Assembly (NCBI GenBank): GCA_933822405.4
Contig: CAKOGP040001002.1
Location: forward strand, 4,184 to 34,276
DNA length: 30,093 bases
Direction: 5' to 3'
DNA from: Cylindrotheca closterium
Taxonomy: Eukaryota; Bacillariophyta; Bacillariophyceae; Bacillariales; Bacillariaceae
The position numbers were made by a program, and so were the translations under genes. This document shows, in pieces, positions 9,618-19,500 of this stretch. Positions within the stretch are counted from its first letter, which is position 1. Every line of letters starts with the position of its first letter. The notes beneath the pieces are model-generated. The model was not told the origin of the DNA. It saw only the letters and a list, made by a program, of their open reading frames with translations, and did not search any database.

Positions 9618-12177
9618 TTATGCCAGATACTGTTAAGTTACCAAACATATCGTTAGAACATCCGCAATCAGAAGAAACAACAAAAGGAATGATAGCGAAG
9701 AGACTTACGTTGTATACATGTGGATTATCGGCGCTTCTCTCAAGATACTCGCGATCAATCAAAGCTTCGATGCGCTTTTTGATGACGCGAGGATTCGGGT
9801 TGAAGAACGCAAGTTGAGCCAAAACTTCAGACAACAGCTGTTGATGCTGTAGTGTTTTTCTCGCTTTCATGATTCTCACAATTGCAGCCTCGATAGCAAT
9901 CGAACGATCTTCTTCAACGCGTTTAGTGTTGAATGACGAGTCCAAAGATGCCATGGGAATGCGGATCTTCCGCATATTACAAGTGAATTTGGCGTTTGCA
10001 GCAAACTTGTCAGAGGCGTTGATCTTGTTACCTGGAGGAGTCTTTCTGACAACCTTGTATTTTCCACAAGAAAGTGAGTGCATGAGAGGCTTCATGATGG
10101 CGTGATCAAGGTTGAGCTTTCTGGAAAATTCTTCAAAGGTGAGAGTGATACCGTCATTCAACGCATTCAAGGCAATGGCCTGCAGAGTCGACACTTGTAG
10201 ATCATATGACTTCTTCCCAAAGGTGCCTCTGACCGAAGCATTTCCCTGCGAAAACATCCAAGAGAGCTTTCGCTTTTGATGTTTCGTGTCGTGCCACTCT
10301 TTGAAAACACCCATACACTTGGACATCTCGGGAGTGAGAGAAACTTGGGGACTCTTGTATGATGGCCAGAACCCAGTGGTCAACACTTGAACACTGAAAT
10401 CAAGTTTCGTGTCAACACTTCGCATGCGCTGTTCAAATTCAGTTCGTTGCTCACTTCCAACAGCAAGATCAGCGAGCATACCCTCCATCTTCGACGTGAA
10501 TTGTGTTCCACACTGCATCTTCAATTTGGCAATCATTAGCTTTTCGGCATCGTTGCTAGTCGAGCGTTGGTTTAGAAGGCGCTTGGCCAATTGATTGCGG
10601 TAGATTTCGGCAAACATGTCCTTGTCAGTCAAGTACGAGAAAATCTGAACAATGCGATCCAAAGTCTCTTCTACTTCAGATTCGCTCAGCTTCTCGCCAC
10701 CACTTTTGAGGATTCGGTCGCAAAATGTCGACATTAGCTCCGCGTTGGTGTACTGTCCGACGTTTTTGTTTACAACTTCAACGAAGGCATCCTTGAGGGC
10801 CTTTTGGAAAAGCGAATGGCCAGAGAAGTCCTTCTTGACAACTCCTAGGTATTTTTCGTGCAAAGCAATTAGTGCCTTTACGAAGCGAGGATCATCGTTC
10901 TTGTCCTTTTCTCCCCCGTCCAATCTTGCTTGTCGACGGTTGGTGATATCATCTCCCATCGTAGAAATGAAACTTTGCACGATTGAGGCCATTGGATTCA
11001 ATCCATTTTCAAGTCTGGAGAAAAGACGGAACATTCGCTGCAAATCCTCCGACTTGTCATTCTGTAAGAGCGCACGACAACCAGAAGTCTCCTTCTCTAG
11101 CAGGACCATTTCAACCTTTTCTAGAATTTCCTCTTCCACGACTTTGAGGATCTTGGATTCTGAAGAGGAGTTGAGGTAGTCCGCGACACGATTCCTCTCC
11201 TCATTGAGAGCTTCTTCTGCCTTCACGAGGTACTCTGGTGTGGAGTCATTGATCCAGAAATCTCTTTTTTTGGCATAATATTCTCTGGTTGCAGAGAGTA
11301 GCGCCTCCTCCAAGTCCGCGTTGTATGCATCCAGAGTCCCCATACCCATGCTTTCGTAGAGTTCGACTATGCTCTTGATTAAGCTCTTGTCTATGATCTT
11401 TCCCTCTCGTTCTTCGTTGATCAATCCCAAGATCGCAGTTGTTGTGTCCTGTTTCATTTCATCGTAGACATGCGTTTGGAACCGGCGGAGACCAGATTGG
11501 CTCAGGGTTGGTAGGCTGTGATGCTTGACGTAGTACCGATCAAGATAGGTAAAGAATTTTTTCAGCCATTTGTTCATAATTTGATGATTCGTCCATCGAT
11601 GATTGAGTTCTCGGAGTAAAATTGTACCACCTTGACCTGTCTTTTCACGGAGAGCAGGAAGAACATTTGAAGTCAGGTAGCGCTCGATGGTTTGACCATG
11701 ACGATCGTATAGCTCGCGGGACCAATTGTAAGGGGAGCGCTGGGTACACATGTCGTAGCAAGTTCTGAAATCCATTAGAAACCAATGCCGTTAGAAAGGG
11801 GAAAGCTGCGTCTGCTTGCATGCAGCAGTCAAGTCTAAGATATAAGCAAAAGTTGGTCATTCCACTCACGTATAGATTTGGACATATTCTCTTGGCCCAA
11901 ACATGCTTGCTTGACCGGAGTCCAAACCTCCGTTCAATAAAGCTTCCAGCTTGTCGATTGCCTGTAATTGTTGAATGATTTCTACAGTATGAGTTCATAA
12001 TGCCTTGAACTCAAACACGATCATACAAAAAAACTTTACAAGTGCATCTCGAAATGCTTTTGTCATCCCTGATATATCCCAGTGCAACGACATTAAACCA
12101 CTTGATTTCCCAACGCACCTTCGCTTTGATTTCATCATTCCATCCCTCCTCGAGCGGAATGATTCTCTGGCTGGCAT
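9618..12177 (-). CDS. CUL1: Cullin, CUL1-type scaffold of SCF ubiquitin ligases
   Basis: A cullin, the elongated scaffold that holds a substrate-adaptor arm (Skp1/F-box for CUL1) and a RING protein that recruits E2. Four exons fit: 12177-12040, 11961-11870, 11764-9709 and 9629-9618, giving 765 residues, close to the 740-780 typical of CUL1. Joining exons 2 and 3 restores YVQIYTTCYDMCTQ, very like the CUL1 N-terminal repeat. The last exon is only 12 nt, encoding Y-L-A-stop, and rebuilds the near-universal cullin C terminus HVYNYLA. The neddylation lysine is K710 in IVRIMKARK, within the winged-helix C-terminal domain. The cullin homology domain with LAKRLL is centrally placed. Introns are 78, 105 and 79 nt. 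The MCTQ motif and overall similarity favour CUL1 over CUL3 or CUL4; this subtype call is from memory. It diverges from the ORC6-like gene. Confidence 0.95.
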
Positions 12178-12529
12178 TACTCATAGTCCGTCTTCCCTTT
12201 CAGATCAAAATGCAAATGCGGCTTGGCACGAAAGCAAACGAAGGCAGGTCTGGATCTGATTGTTCGATCCTGATCGAAGTGTGCTGTACATGTTGGTACT
12301 TTGCTTTTTCTGTGTATTTACAGTACCATTCTGCACTAAGGTACGCTGTACTTTTCCATGTAAGCTTTTATCAGTACCAGGTACTACAGAAGTTTGTCCC
12401 TTGTTTTGCGTGTCCTTATCATGTCTCCAGTGACATTATCCGCAACCGGGCCGTCTATCAAGAAGTCTACTCGTACTCTAGGCACCGGTATCACAATGTT
12501 TGCGTTGGCCATGGAATTAGGTGCCGAGA
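12178..12529. promoter_or_regulatory. Shared divergent promoter region of cullin and ORC6-like genes
   Basis: A 352-bp spacer between two start codons facing away from each other. Seven GTAC sites lie at 12286, 12296, 12323, 12341, 12348, 12374 and 12381, all within 99 bp and roughly midway. No TATA box is obvious in either orientation. The frames that cross this region are short and show no domain. That it drives both genes is inferred from position. Confidence 0.45.
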
Positions 12530-13669
12530 ATGTCCTTTCAAAACCCAGCAGCTCTGATAGCAGACAAACTCCAGCTGGACCAACCCATCCCACCAAACCT
12601 CCTGCAAGAAACACAAAGTGCCCTTCGGTTGCTCAAATTGAAGCATCCCAATGGATCTTTTGGCAAGCAAGACAATGATCTCAAACGAGCTTGTGCATTG
12701 TTGGAATACGTAGTCCGAGAACGTGGCGGAATAAAGATACCTATGAAGCAATTAGCGACGGCAGCGTGTATGAGAGAGAGAGATTTTACAAAGTTTCATC
12801 AAACGATTGGCAATTTTCGCAGACTTGGACGTGCATCGCAAGCGGCCAAAGGAAGAGAGAACAACAGATCTTTCACAGAAGCAAGCACCATTCCTTTCCT
12901 GACAATAAAATTGGGTTCATATGTTCGGGATCCAAATGGTGTTGCGCAACGCGCCGCAAAGCTCTTTCAGACTGTGACGAAACATGCTCAAGAGCTACCA
13001 GCCACGGAACGAGGACACCAGCTCCGAGATATTTACGATCACCGAAAGGCTTACGAGGCGTCCTGTTTTTTCATCGCGGCTGCTTCTGATGTCACTGTGA
13101 AAACAAACTCTGCTGGCGATGGTGATGATGACGACATTAAGCGACTGCAAATACAACATGTTATTGATGCCTCTACTGATTTCACAAGTTCTGTATTCAA
13201 TAGTGTCCTGCGGCACGTCCAATCTACTTGCCAGGCCACTGAATCCCGCCAAGATTCCAGTTCCGGGAAAGAGAAATGGACAAGAGTAGCTTCAAAGTTA
13301 AAGGGACCACGAAAAACTCAAATGGGTAGAAAGCGAGGACCGATAGCGCCACAAACTGCCCGTCTTTCCTCAGAGCTTTTGAAATCAAATGGACTCTTGT
13401 CAAACAAATTGGCGCTTAATGCGACTACTGATTTACTGCAGCAAGCTAATAGACAGCTGGAAGAATCGATGGAAGTAGCTCGCTTTGAAGAATCCGGGAG
13501 CAAACTGCAGCAACGGCGGTTTGACAATTGGAAACGCTCGACCATCACAAATGCAATTGATCTTGTGAGGCAAACCAGTCCATTTCAAGAAGAAGATATA
13601 TCTCCTACCAAGAGATCAGACTTCATGGGAGGTGCGGTGGCAGACATCCTTCGTAACTACAGTGTCTAG
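12530..13669 (+). CDS. ORC6: Probable origin recognition complex subunit 6
   Basis: Most likely ORC6, the smallest ORC subunit, which helps load the MCM2-7 helicase at replication origins. The ATG at 12530 gives 379 residues; the upstream in-frame GTG at 12521 is not a plausible eukaryotic start. Two helical blocks, about residues 4-100 (with the LQLDQPIPPNLLQET and RACALLEYV helices) and about 120-235, match the tandem cyclin-box/TFIIB-like folds of ORC6. A basic stretch at 250-272 (KLKGPRKTQMGRKRGP) could contact DNA. Near the C terminus, FDNWKRSTITNAIDL resembles the conserved Trp-Lys helix with which ORC6 binds ORC3. SPTKR at 358-362 is a full CDK consensus, in keeping with cell-cycle control of ORC. 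It is somewhat longer than plant or animal ORC6. A diverged TFIIB-related protein is the main alternative. Confidence 0.7.
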   Translation: MSFQNPAALIADKLQLDQPIPPNLLQETQSALRLLKLKHPNGSFGKQDNDLKRACALLEYVVRERGGIKIPMKQLATAACMRERDFTKFHQTIGNFRRLGRASQAAKGRENNRSFTEASTIPFLTIKLGSYVRDPNGVAQRAAKLFQTVTKHAQELPATERGHQLRDIYDHRKAYEASCFFIAAASDVTVKTNSAGDGDDDDIKRLQIQHVIDASTDFTSSVFNSVLRHVQSTCQATESRQDSSSGKEKWTRVASKLKGPRKTQMGRKRGPIAPQTARLSSELLKSNGLLSNKLALNATTDLLQQANRQLEESMEVARFEESGSKLQQRRFDNWKRSTITNAIDLVRQTSPFQEEDISPTKRSDFMGGAVADILRNYSV

Positions 13670-13915
13670 TCCAACCTCCTCATTGCTCTACTGCACAGCA
13701 TTTCGTTTTCCAAGTTCACACGTGGAAGCAGTGAAAAAAGTTTCGGTATCTTTTTTCAACAACTGGTAAAATGCGCTGGCCCCACGCATAGGTTCGTATG
13801 GTAGGAACACGTGTGCCTTTTTTTTTTTAACGTACTACTAGAAGAAAGCTGCACAGCGTGAAAACGGAATCTCAAATTCAACACACAACTCTTTTTTGGA
13901 CGACACCCAGTTGAA
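13670..13915. promoter_or_regulatory. Spacer between ORC6-like and PPR genes
   Basis: A 246-bp spacer that must hold the ORC6-like 3' end and the PPR promoter. It contains a run of ten T at about 13820-13829 and one GTAC just after it. No gene is supported. Confidence 0.35.
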
Positions 13916-16462
13916 ATGCGCCCTACCAGCTTGTTCGCAGTCTTCTGTTTTCTCATTCGAACTCAAGCGTTTGTACTCGAAAATGGATGGATTGGTAGTT
14001 CGAGTCGATTTGGAAAGATATCCAAGCCTTTGGCCCTTCAACCAACGAATGTTTGCCCCTCTACCTCGCAAGACGAAGTTCTATACCGGTGCAACAAACT
14101 TGGGCAGTCTTCAATAGAAGAAATTGAGCAAATTTTGGACGAAAGCTCTGATGGTGCTGGCTCGTTGAGATCAAGTATCATCGATCAAGTCTTCCCAATG
14201 ATGTTATCGTTGTGCAGATCAGAGTCTACAGATGCTGCAGTGAGGGTCGATAAATTACTCAACCGATTAGAAATGGAAATGAACGCTGGGAATGAAAACG
14301 TGGCCCTCACAAACAAGCACTACACCATTGCCATTGTTGCGTGGGGGAAAGCAGGAAATGCAGATGCCCCAGAAAGGGCTGAAATGATCATGGAGAGACT
14401 CAAGAGACAAGGCGAGAGCTCTCCAGGGCTAAAACCTACTAGGGTTACTTACAATGCACTGATGAATGCAAACGCCAAACTTGACAATCACGAGCGGATT
14501 ACGGCGCTACTAGATGAAATGGAAAACAAAGATATTTACCCTGCAACAATTGATTTCAATGTTCTTCTCTCTGTCTATGGGAGACTCGGAAGGCCCCGTG
14601 ACGCAGAACAGATAGTACAAGGAATGATTGATCGATCCCAGCAACTCAGCCTCGGACAACAATGCTACCCAGACTTATATTCCTACAATATGCTTTTGAA
14701 TGCATGGTCACGGTCGAGTGAATCCAATAGAGGCAAACGTGCCGAGGACATTATCAACTACCTCTGTGATCATAGTGAATGCAGCTTTTCCCCCGACAAG
14801 AACACGTATTTGGCCGCAGTCTCTGCACTGGTTCATAGTGGCGAAAAGAATGTTATACAGCGAGTAGAGCGGCTAGTGAACAAAGCGAAGTCCACGGGAA
14901 TTGATTCTGATGTGTTTCTAGAATCACAATTGTTGGACGCTTATGCCTCCTGCTCTTCACCAGGGTCGGCTAGTAAAGCAGAGGCACACTTGAACGCGCT
15001 GCAAGCTAAGGGCATTGCTAATACAGTTTCGTTCAATACCGTACTCAAAGCTTGGAAAGCGAGCAATGATCCTAATTCTCAAAAACGCGCAGAGATTCTG
15101 CTAGGAAGAATGAAAGAGCTTGGATTTGTCAATACGATCAGTTACTCGACTCTAATTTCCACTTACGCCAAGAAAGGGAATGTGGATTCTGCAGAACGAG
15201 CTGATGCAATGCTTTCGGAAATGTCAGCAATGGGTCTTGCTCCCAATGTCTGGACACTTAACAGTGGTAAGTTAGCTGTGTTTGCGCAATGAAAGAATAT
15301 CTGATTAATCTGAAAAGTGTGTATTTTACCATTCAGTAATGAGCGCTTGGGTAAGATGCCGACAAATCAGAAGGGCCGAAAACATTCTTGATAGAATGGA
15401 ACAAGGGGTGTATGCTGGAAGAGGGGAAGACAGTCGTACGGGAACGGTTGCTCCAAATGTAGTCTCCTATACAACGCTGATGAATGGGTGAGGATGTTGG
15501 ATGATTATATTAAATTGTTACAAATGGTAGTGATTTCTCATGCTTCTTCAACCGCTTTCAGATGGGCGAAATCAAAGGATCCGAAGTCTTTCGAAAAGAC
15601 TGGGGACGTTTTTAGACGAATGGTGCAAGCTTACAATGATGGCAATACGCTCGCTCAACCAAACTTGTTCAGCTTCGTGACACTAATAGACAGTCTTGTT
15701 CGGTCGAAAACGAAAAGGGCAGCTGAAAAAGCAGAGAGCGTCTTGTTCGAGATGTACGAAGACTACAAAGATGGGAACCTTGATGCCAAGCCGAATGCCA
15801 AACTAGTCAGTATAGTGATAGAATGCTGGCAAAAGTCTCGAGAAAACGACTCTGGCGAGCGAGCGGAGGCATTGTTGAACTGGCTCATTGACATTAATGA
15901 AGTCGAGAACGATGAAGAGTTGATGCCAAATGAATTCACCTTTACGTCTACCATATCTGCCTGGGGAAAAACAAGAAAATTTGGCAAAGCTGCCAGAGCA
16001 AGATCAATTCTATCAAAGATGATTAAAATGCACCAAAATGGAGTGATCAAAGCCAAGCCAAACGTGCATGCGTATACCGCAGTAATAAACAGCTGCGCGT
16101 ATTGTGAGAACGACCTATTAGAAAAACGAGATGCGCTTCAGATAGCAGTCAAGACATATAAGGAACTTGTGGCCTCAGAACATGCGAAGCCCAATCAAGT
16201 AACGTTTGCAACACTTCTAACTGCGCTTCGGAATCTCATGCCCGCAGGTGAAAAGCGAGCTGCAGCTGCAAAGACAGTATTCCAACACTGCGCCGATGCT
16301 GGTCTCGTCACCGAATTAGTGTTGAAGAGGTTGCAATCCACGCTGAGTGCTGATCAGCTAGTTGACATCGTTGGCGGTAATGCAATTTCTTCCCACGGAA
16401 CAGTCAATACTGCCAATCTCCCGGAGAGCTGGACGAAAAACACAGTATACGAACGGCGTTAA
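13916..16462 (+). CDS. Pentatricopeptide repeat (PPR) protein, predicted plastid-targeted
   Basis: A PPR protein; these helical-hairpin proteins bind organelle RNA one base per repeat and act in its processing, stability or translation. Three exons fit: 13916-15266, 15337-15487 and 15562-16462, giving 800 residues. Introns are 70 and 74 nt. Both joins continue the repeats: LNS|VMSAWVRCR and LMNG|WAKSKD. Typical repeat starts include VTYNALMNANAKL (about residue 177), DLYSYNMLLNAWSRS, VSFNTVLKAWKA and ISYSTLISTYAKKG, spaced at about 35 residues but with longer insertions in the second half. The N terminus has a hydrophobic signal peptide (residues 1-18) ending TQA, followed by F19: the A|F junction of diatom bipartite plastid presequences. 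A basic, Ser-rich stretch after it could be the transit peptide. No DYW, E or SMR domain is visible at the C terminus. The RNA target is unknown. Confidence 0.9.
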
Positions 16463-16525
16463 CATAGTACAGACTAGCCCAATGCTCTTCTATCTCAGCA
16501 AAAACAAGTGATCTACAAATCACTA

Positions 16526-19500
16526 TCACCTGTTTGCAAATCGCTGACGAACGTAGTTTCTCAGGGCGTTTTGCTCGATTCTCTGCTTTGAAGTTGTGTC
16601 GGTGGCAGCTGATTCGTATGCACCCCCGCGAATCTTTTCATGGTTCGCTGGTTCTTCGAAAGATCGGCCCTGATATGAAGGGAAACCGTTACAGTCACCG
16701 TGATCGTGAAATGGCATGGGACTATTTGAAGGCGAGAATGAGTCGGCATCCATGTCATAATCGCCTTCTTCTAAGAATGGATCTTCAATGGCCTCCGAAC
16801 CCTCCTGGTGAAACGATGGTGTTGCGGATGGCAGAAAGTTTGGAGATGCCGAAGAGCGAAACGATGCCTGGGAATATGTTGAACCGTCATCTCTCGCTTT
16901 TGAGATAGACGCTGTCTCGTCTATAGGCCGTTGGTCCAGAGTGCACAGAGGCCCTCCATCAATTTGTCTCAGTTGATCTTTTAGTCGTCTGCACTCTATG
17001 TTGCGGTCCCGTAACTCCCGTTCAAGCATTGATATTTTTCTTTGTAGTGAGTCATTCTTGCTTGAAAGCACGCCAATGCTATCATGGAGTTCGTCCATTT
17101 TTTCCATCATGTCAGTGTGGCGATCCTTCTCCTTCTCTTTGTATCGCTTCTGAATGTCCTTGGCCGATTGAAGGGCCTTGGTTGCAATTATTTTTGCGTG
17201 CTGTAACTCTTCGTCCCTTCTTTGAAGAATTTCAGTTAGCGATTCAATTTCATCTTCTCGATTTTGTACCTCGTTTATTACCCCTTCAAGCGCATTTATT
17301 ACCTCCGACTTCTCATGCGTCAGTTTTTGCAGAGTCTTTTCGATGTCGTCTCTTTCCCTTGCAGATGATTCTAACCTAGCTTCGAGCTGTCGCGTCATAT
17401 CCTTTGCTCTCGCGTCCGCGTCTCTCGCCAATGCATGACTATCGGCCTTTAATTTGTCAATTTCGTGCCTTAATGTATGTTTCGCGTCGGAATCTTGGTC
17501 CAACTTTGACTCAAGTTCCATGACATGCATATTGTACCGGTCTGTCACCTCACGTACTTCGCGTTCTTTCCTCTCAACCCTCGACGTTAATTCCGTGACC
17601 TTTGATCTAAGGTCATCTTTAGCTCTTGATAGAGTAAGCAGTTTGCTCTCAAGCTCGATTTTCTCCATTTCCAGCTCGGTGGATCGTGCTCGCTTCTCAT
17701 CGAGCTCACGAGCGATCGTTTCTATTTTGAGTCTCGACGTATCTTTGTTGCAGTTTGCAACTTCCAACAAAGACTCGAGCTCTTTAATAGCTTCGCTCAT
17801 CTCTCGGATGTTTTTATCGTTTCGGGAGGATTCAAGGCGTGATGTCTCATAATTGTCTCTAGAGAATGTGTCATTTTTAGCTTTCTCTTTCAGACGAACC
17901 TCCAATTCAGACACCTGCCTGACGTACTGATCAATGGTTTCGTCGAATTGAATCTTTATTTTTGCCAGCTCGGACTCACTCTTCATTGTAGCAGCTTTGT
18001 AGTGATCCCTTTCCCTTGTTCGCGAGTCGAGATCTGCCAGCAATTCAGGTATCTTCTGCTTCATTTCTTTGAGTTGTTTTTCTTTTCTGTCGAGGTGATC
18101 ATGATAGTCTTCGTGCTCCTTCGCGGCGCTGCCTAGGTTCACATATTCCTCAGTGCATTTTGCCTTTGTATTTAGATTGTGCTCATTCCGTTCTTTCACC
18201 ATGCCGTTTGTCATTAGATCCAACCTTGACTCCAGCTCGTCTCTTTCCATTGAGATCCTACTGAGATCTGATTCGAGCTGCATGGCGTTTTTCGTGTGAC
18301 GATGCACAAGTTCCTTGGTATGGTCTTGCTTTTCCTTTAGCTCTTCTCGAGCACTATTCAGCTTATCCTCAAGCTCACCCCGAAAGTGTGATTCTTCTTC
18401 CAACTGTGTTTCCAAGTCAGCAATAACCCGAGTGTAACGCTGAACAACGTCACGAATATGGCTGGATTTTAGTTCAGTATCATCAGCGTTTCCATTGCAA
18501 GTTTCCCTCGTTTCTTCTACATCCTTTACAGCAGAATCATGCCTAGCCTTCGTGTGTGTCAGTTGAGAAAAGAGGCTATCCCTTTCTTCCTCGCTTCGAT
18601 GTAGCTTGGTCTTCAAGCTGCTGATCTCTGCCTTCATTCTGGTCTCCAAATCTGAGTGTCGACTGTTCGCAGTTGGTTTCAAATCTCGTTCCCTTCTTTT
18701 AAGTTCCACATTATTCAAATTCGAATGTAACTTCTCCTCTAGTAGCTCAGACAAATCTTGATAATCCTGTCGAAGATTGGACAACTCACTCTCCTTTCTC
18801 AGTTTCTCAGTTTCAAGACAGTCAACTTTCTGTCGGAGATCCTCGATTTGTTTCTCTTTGCGATCACTGCCGAGCACAAAACCCTGTGCCTCCCGTTTCA
18901 TATCTTTGATGGAGGTCTCCATGTGGAACGTTTGGCTCTTTTCTTGCAGCGCCATAACTTCTTCTCGGAGTTGCCTGATGGTAGCATCCTTTCCATTCGA
19001 CGATAATTTCTCTCTGTCCAGCAGCGCTGAGACACTGTCTAGTCTCGTTGTCAATCTCTTTATTGTTGATTCAGCTTCTTCTCCCACCTTCGACTGAGTA
19101 GAATTCATGCAATCCAGCTGCTGCTCCAATTCCTTGAACTGGGCTCTCTTAGCCATTGACTTCGATTCGCTGGCTTTTAATTTCCCTTCCAATTTCGCAA
19201 GTTCCGCTCGAAGTTCGCTCTCAACCTCCTCGTTGCGACAACGTTCGGAGAATAGATCATTCTGAGTTGCCTGAAGGGCGTTTTTGAGCTCTTGAAGCCG
19301 AAGCTTGTGTTCCTCGTTTTCTTTGAAAACGGACTGCGTTTCAGCAAGCTGCCGTTGCATGCCATTGATACGCTGCAAGAGGTCTTCTACTTGCTCATTA
19401 GATTTTCTTTCCATTGCGGCTTTTTCGCTCTCTAAAGTGGCGATGTCTGCTTGGAGGGATGATTCTGTGGTTGCGAAAGTCTTGCGCTCTTGATTCAACA

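Noticed and set aside
11765..11775. ATG at 11775 as the cullin start
   Set aside because: That ATG lies in the intron just before the acceptor. Joining upstream exons restores the conserved N-terminal cullin sequence and the family's usual length.
12394..12678. Plus-strand frame overlapping the ORC6-like start
   Set aside because: It is a different frame from the ORC6-like protein, low in complexity, and would destroy the better-supported coding frame.
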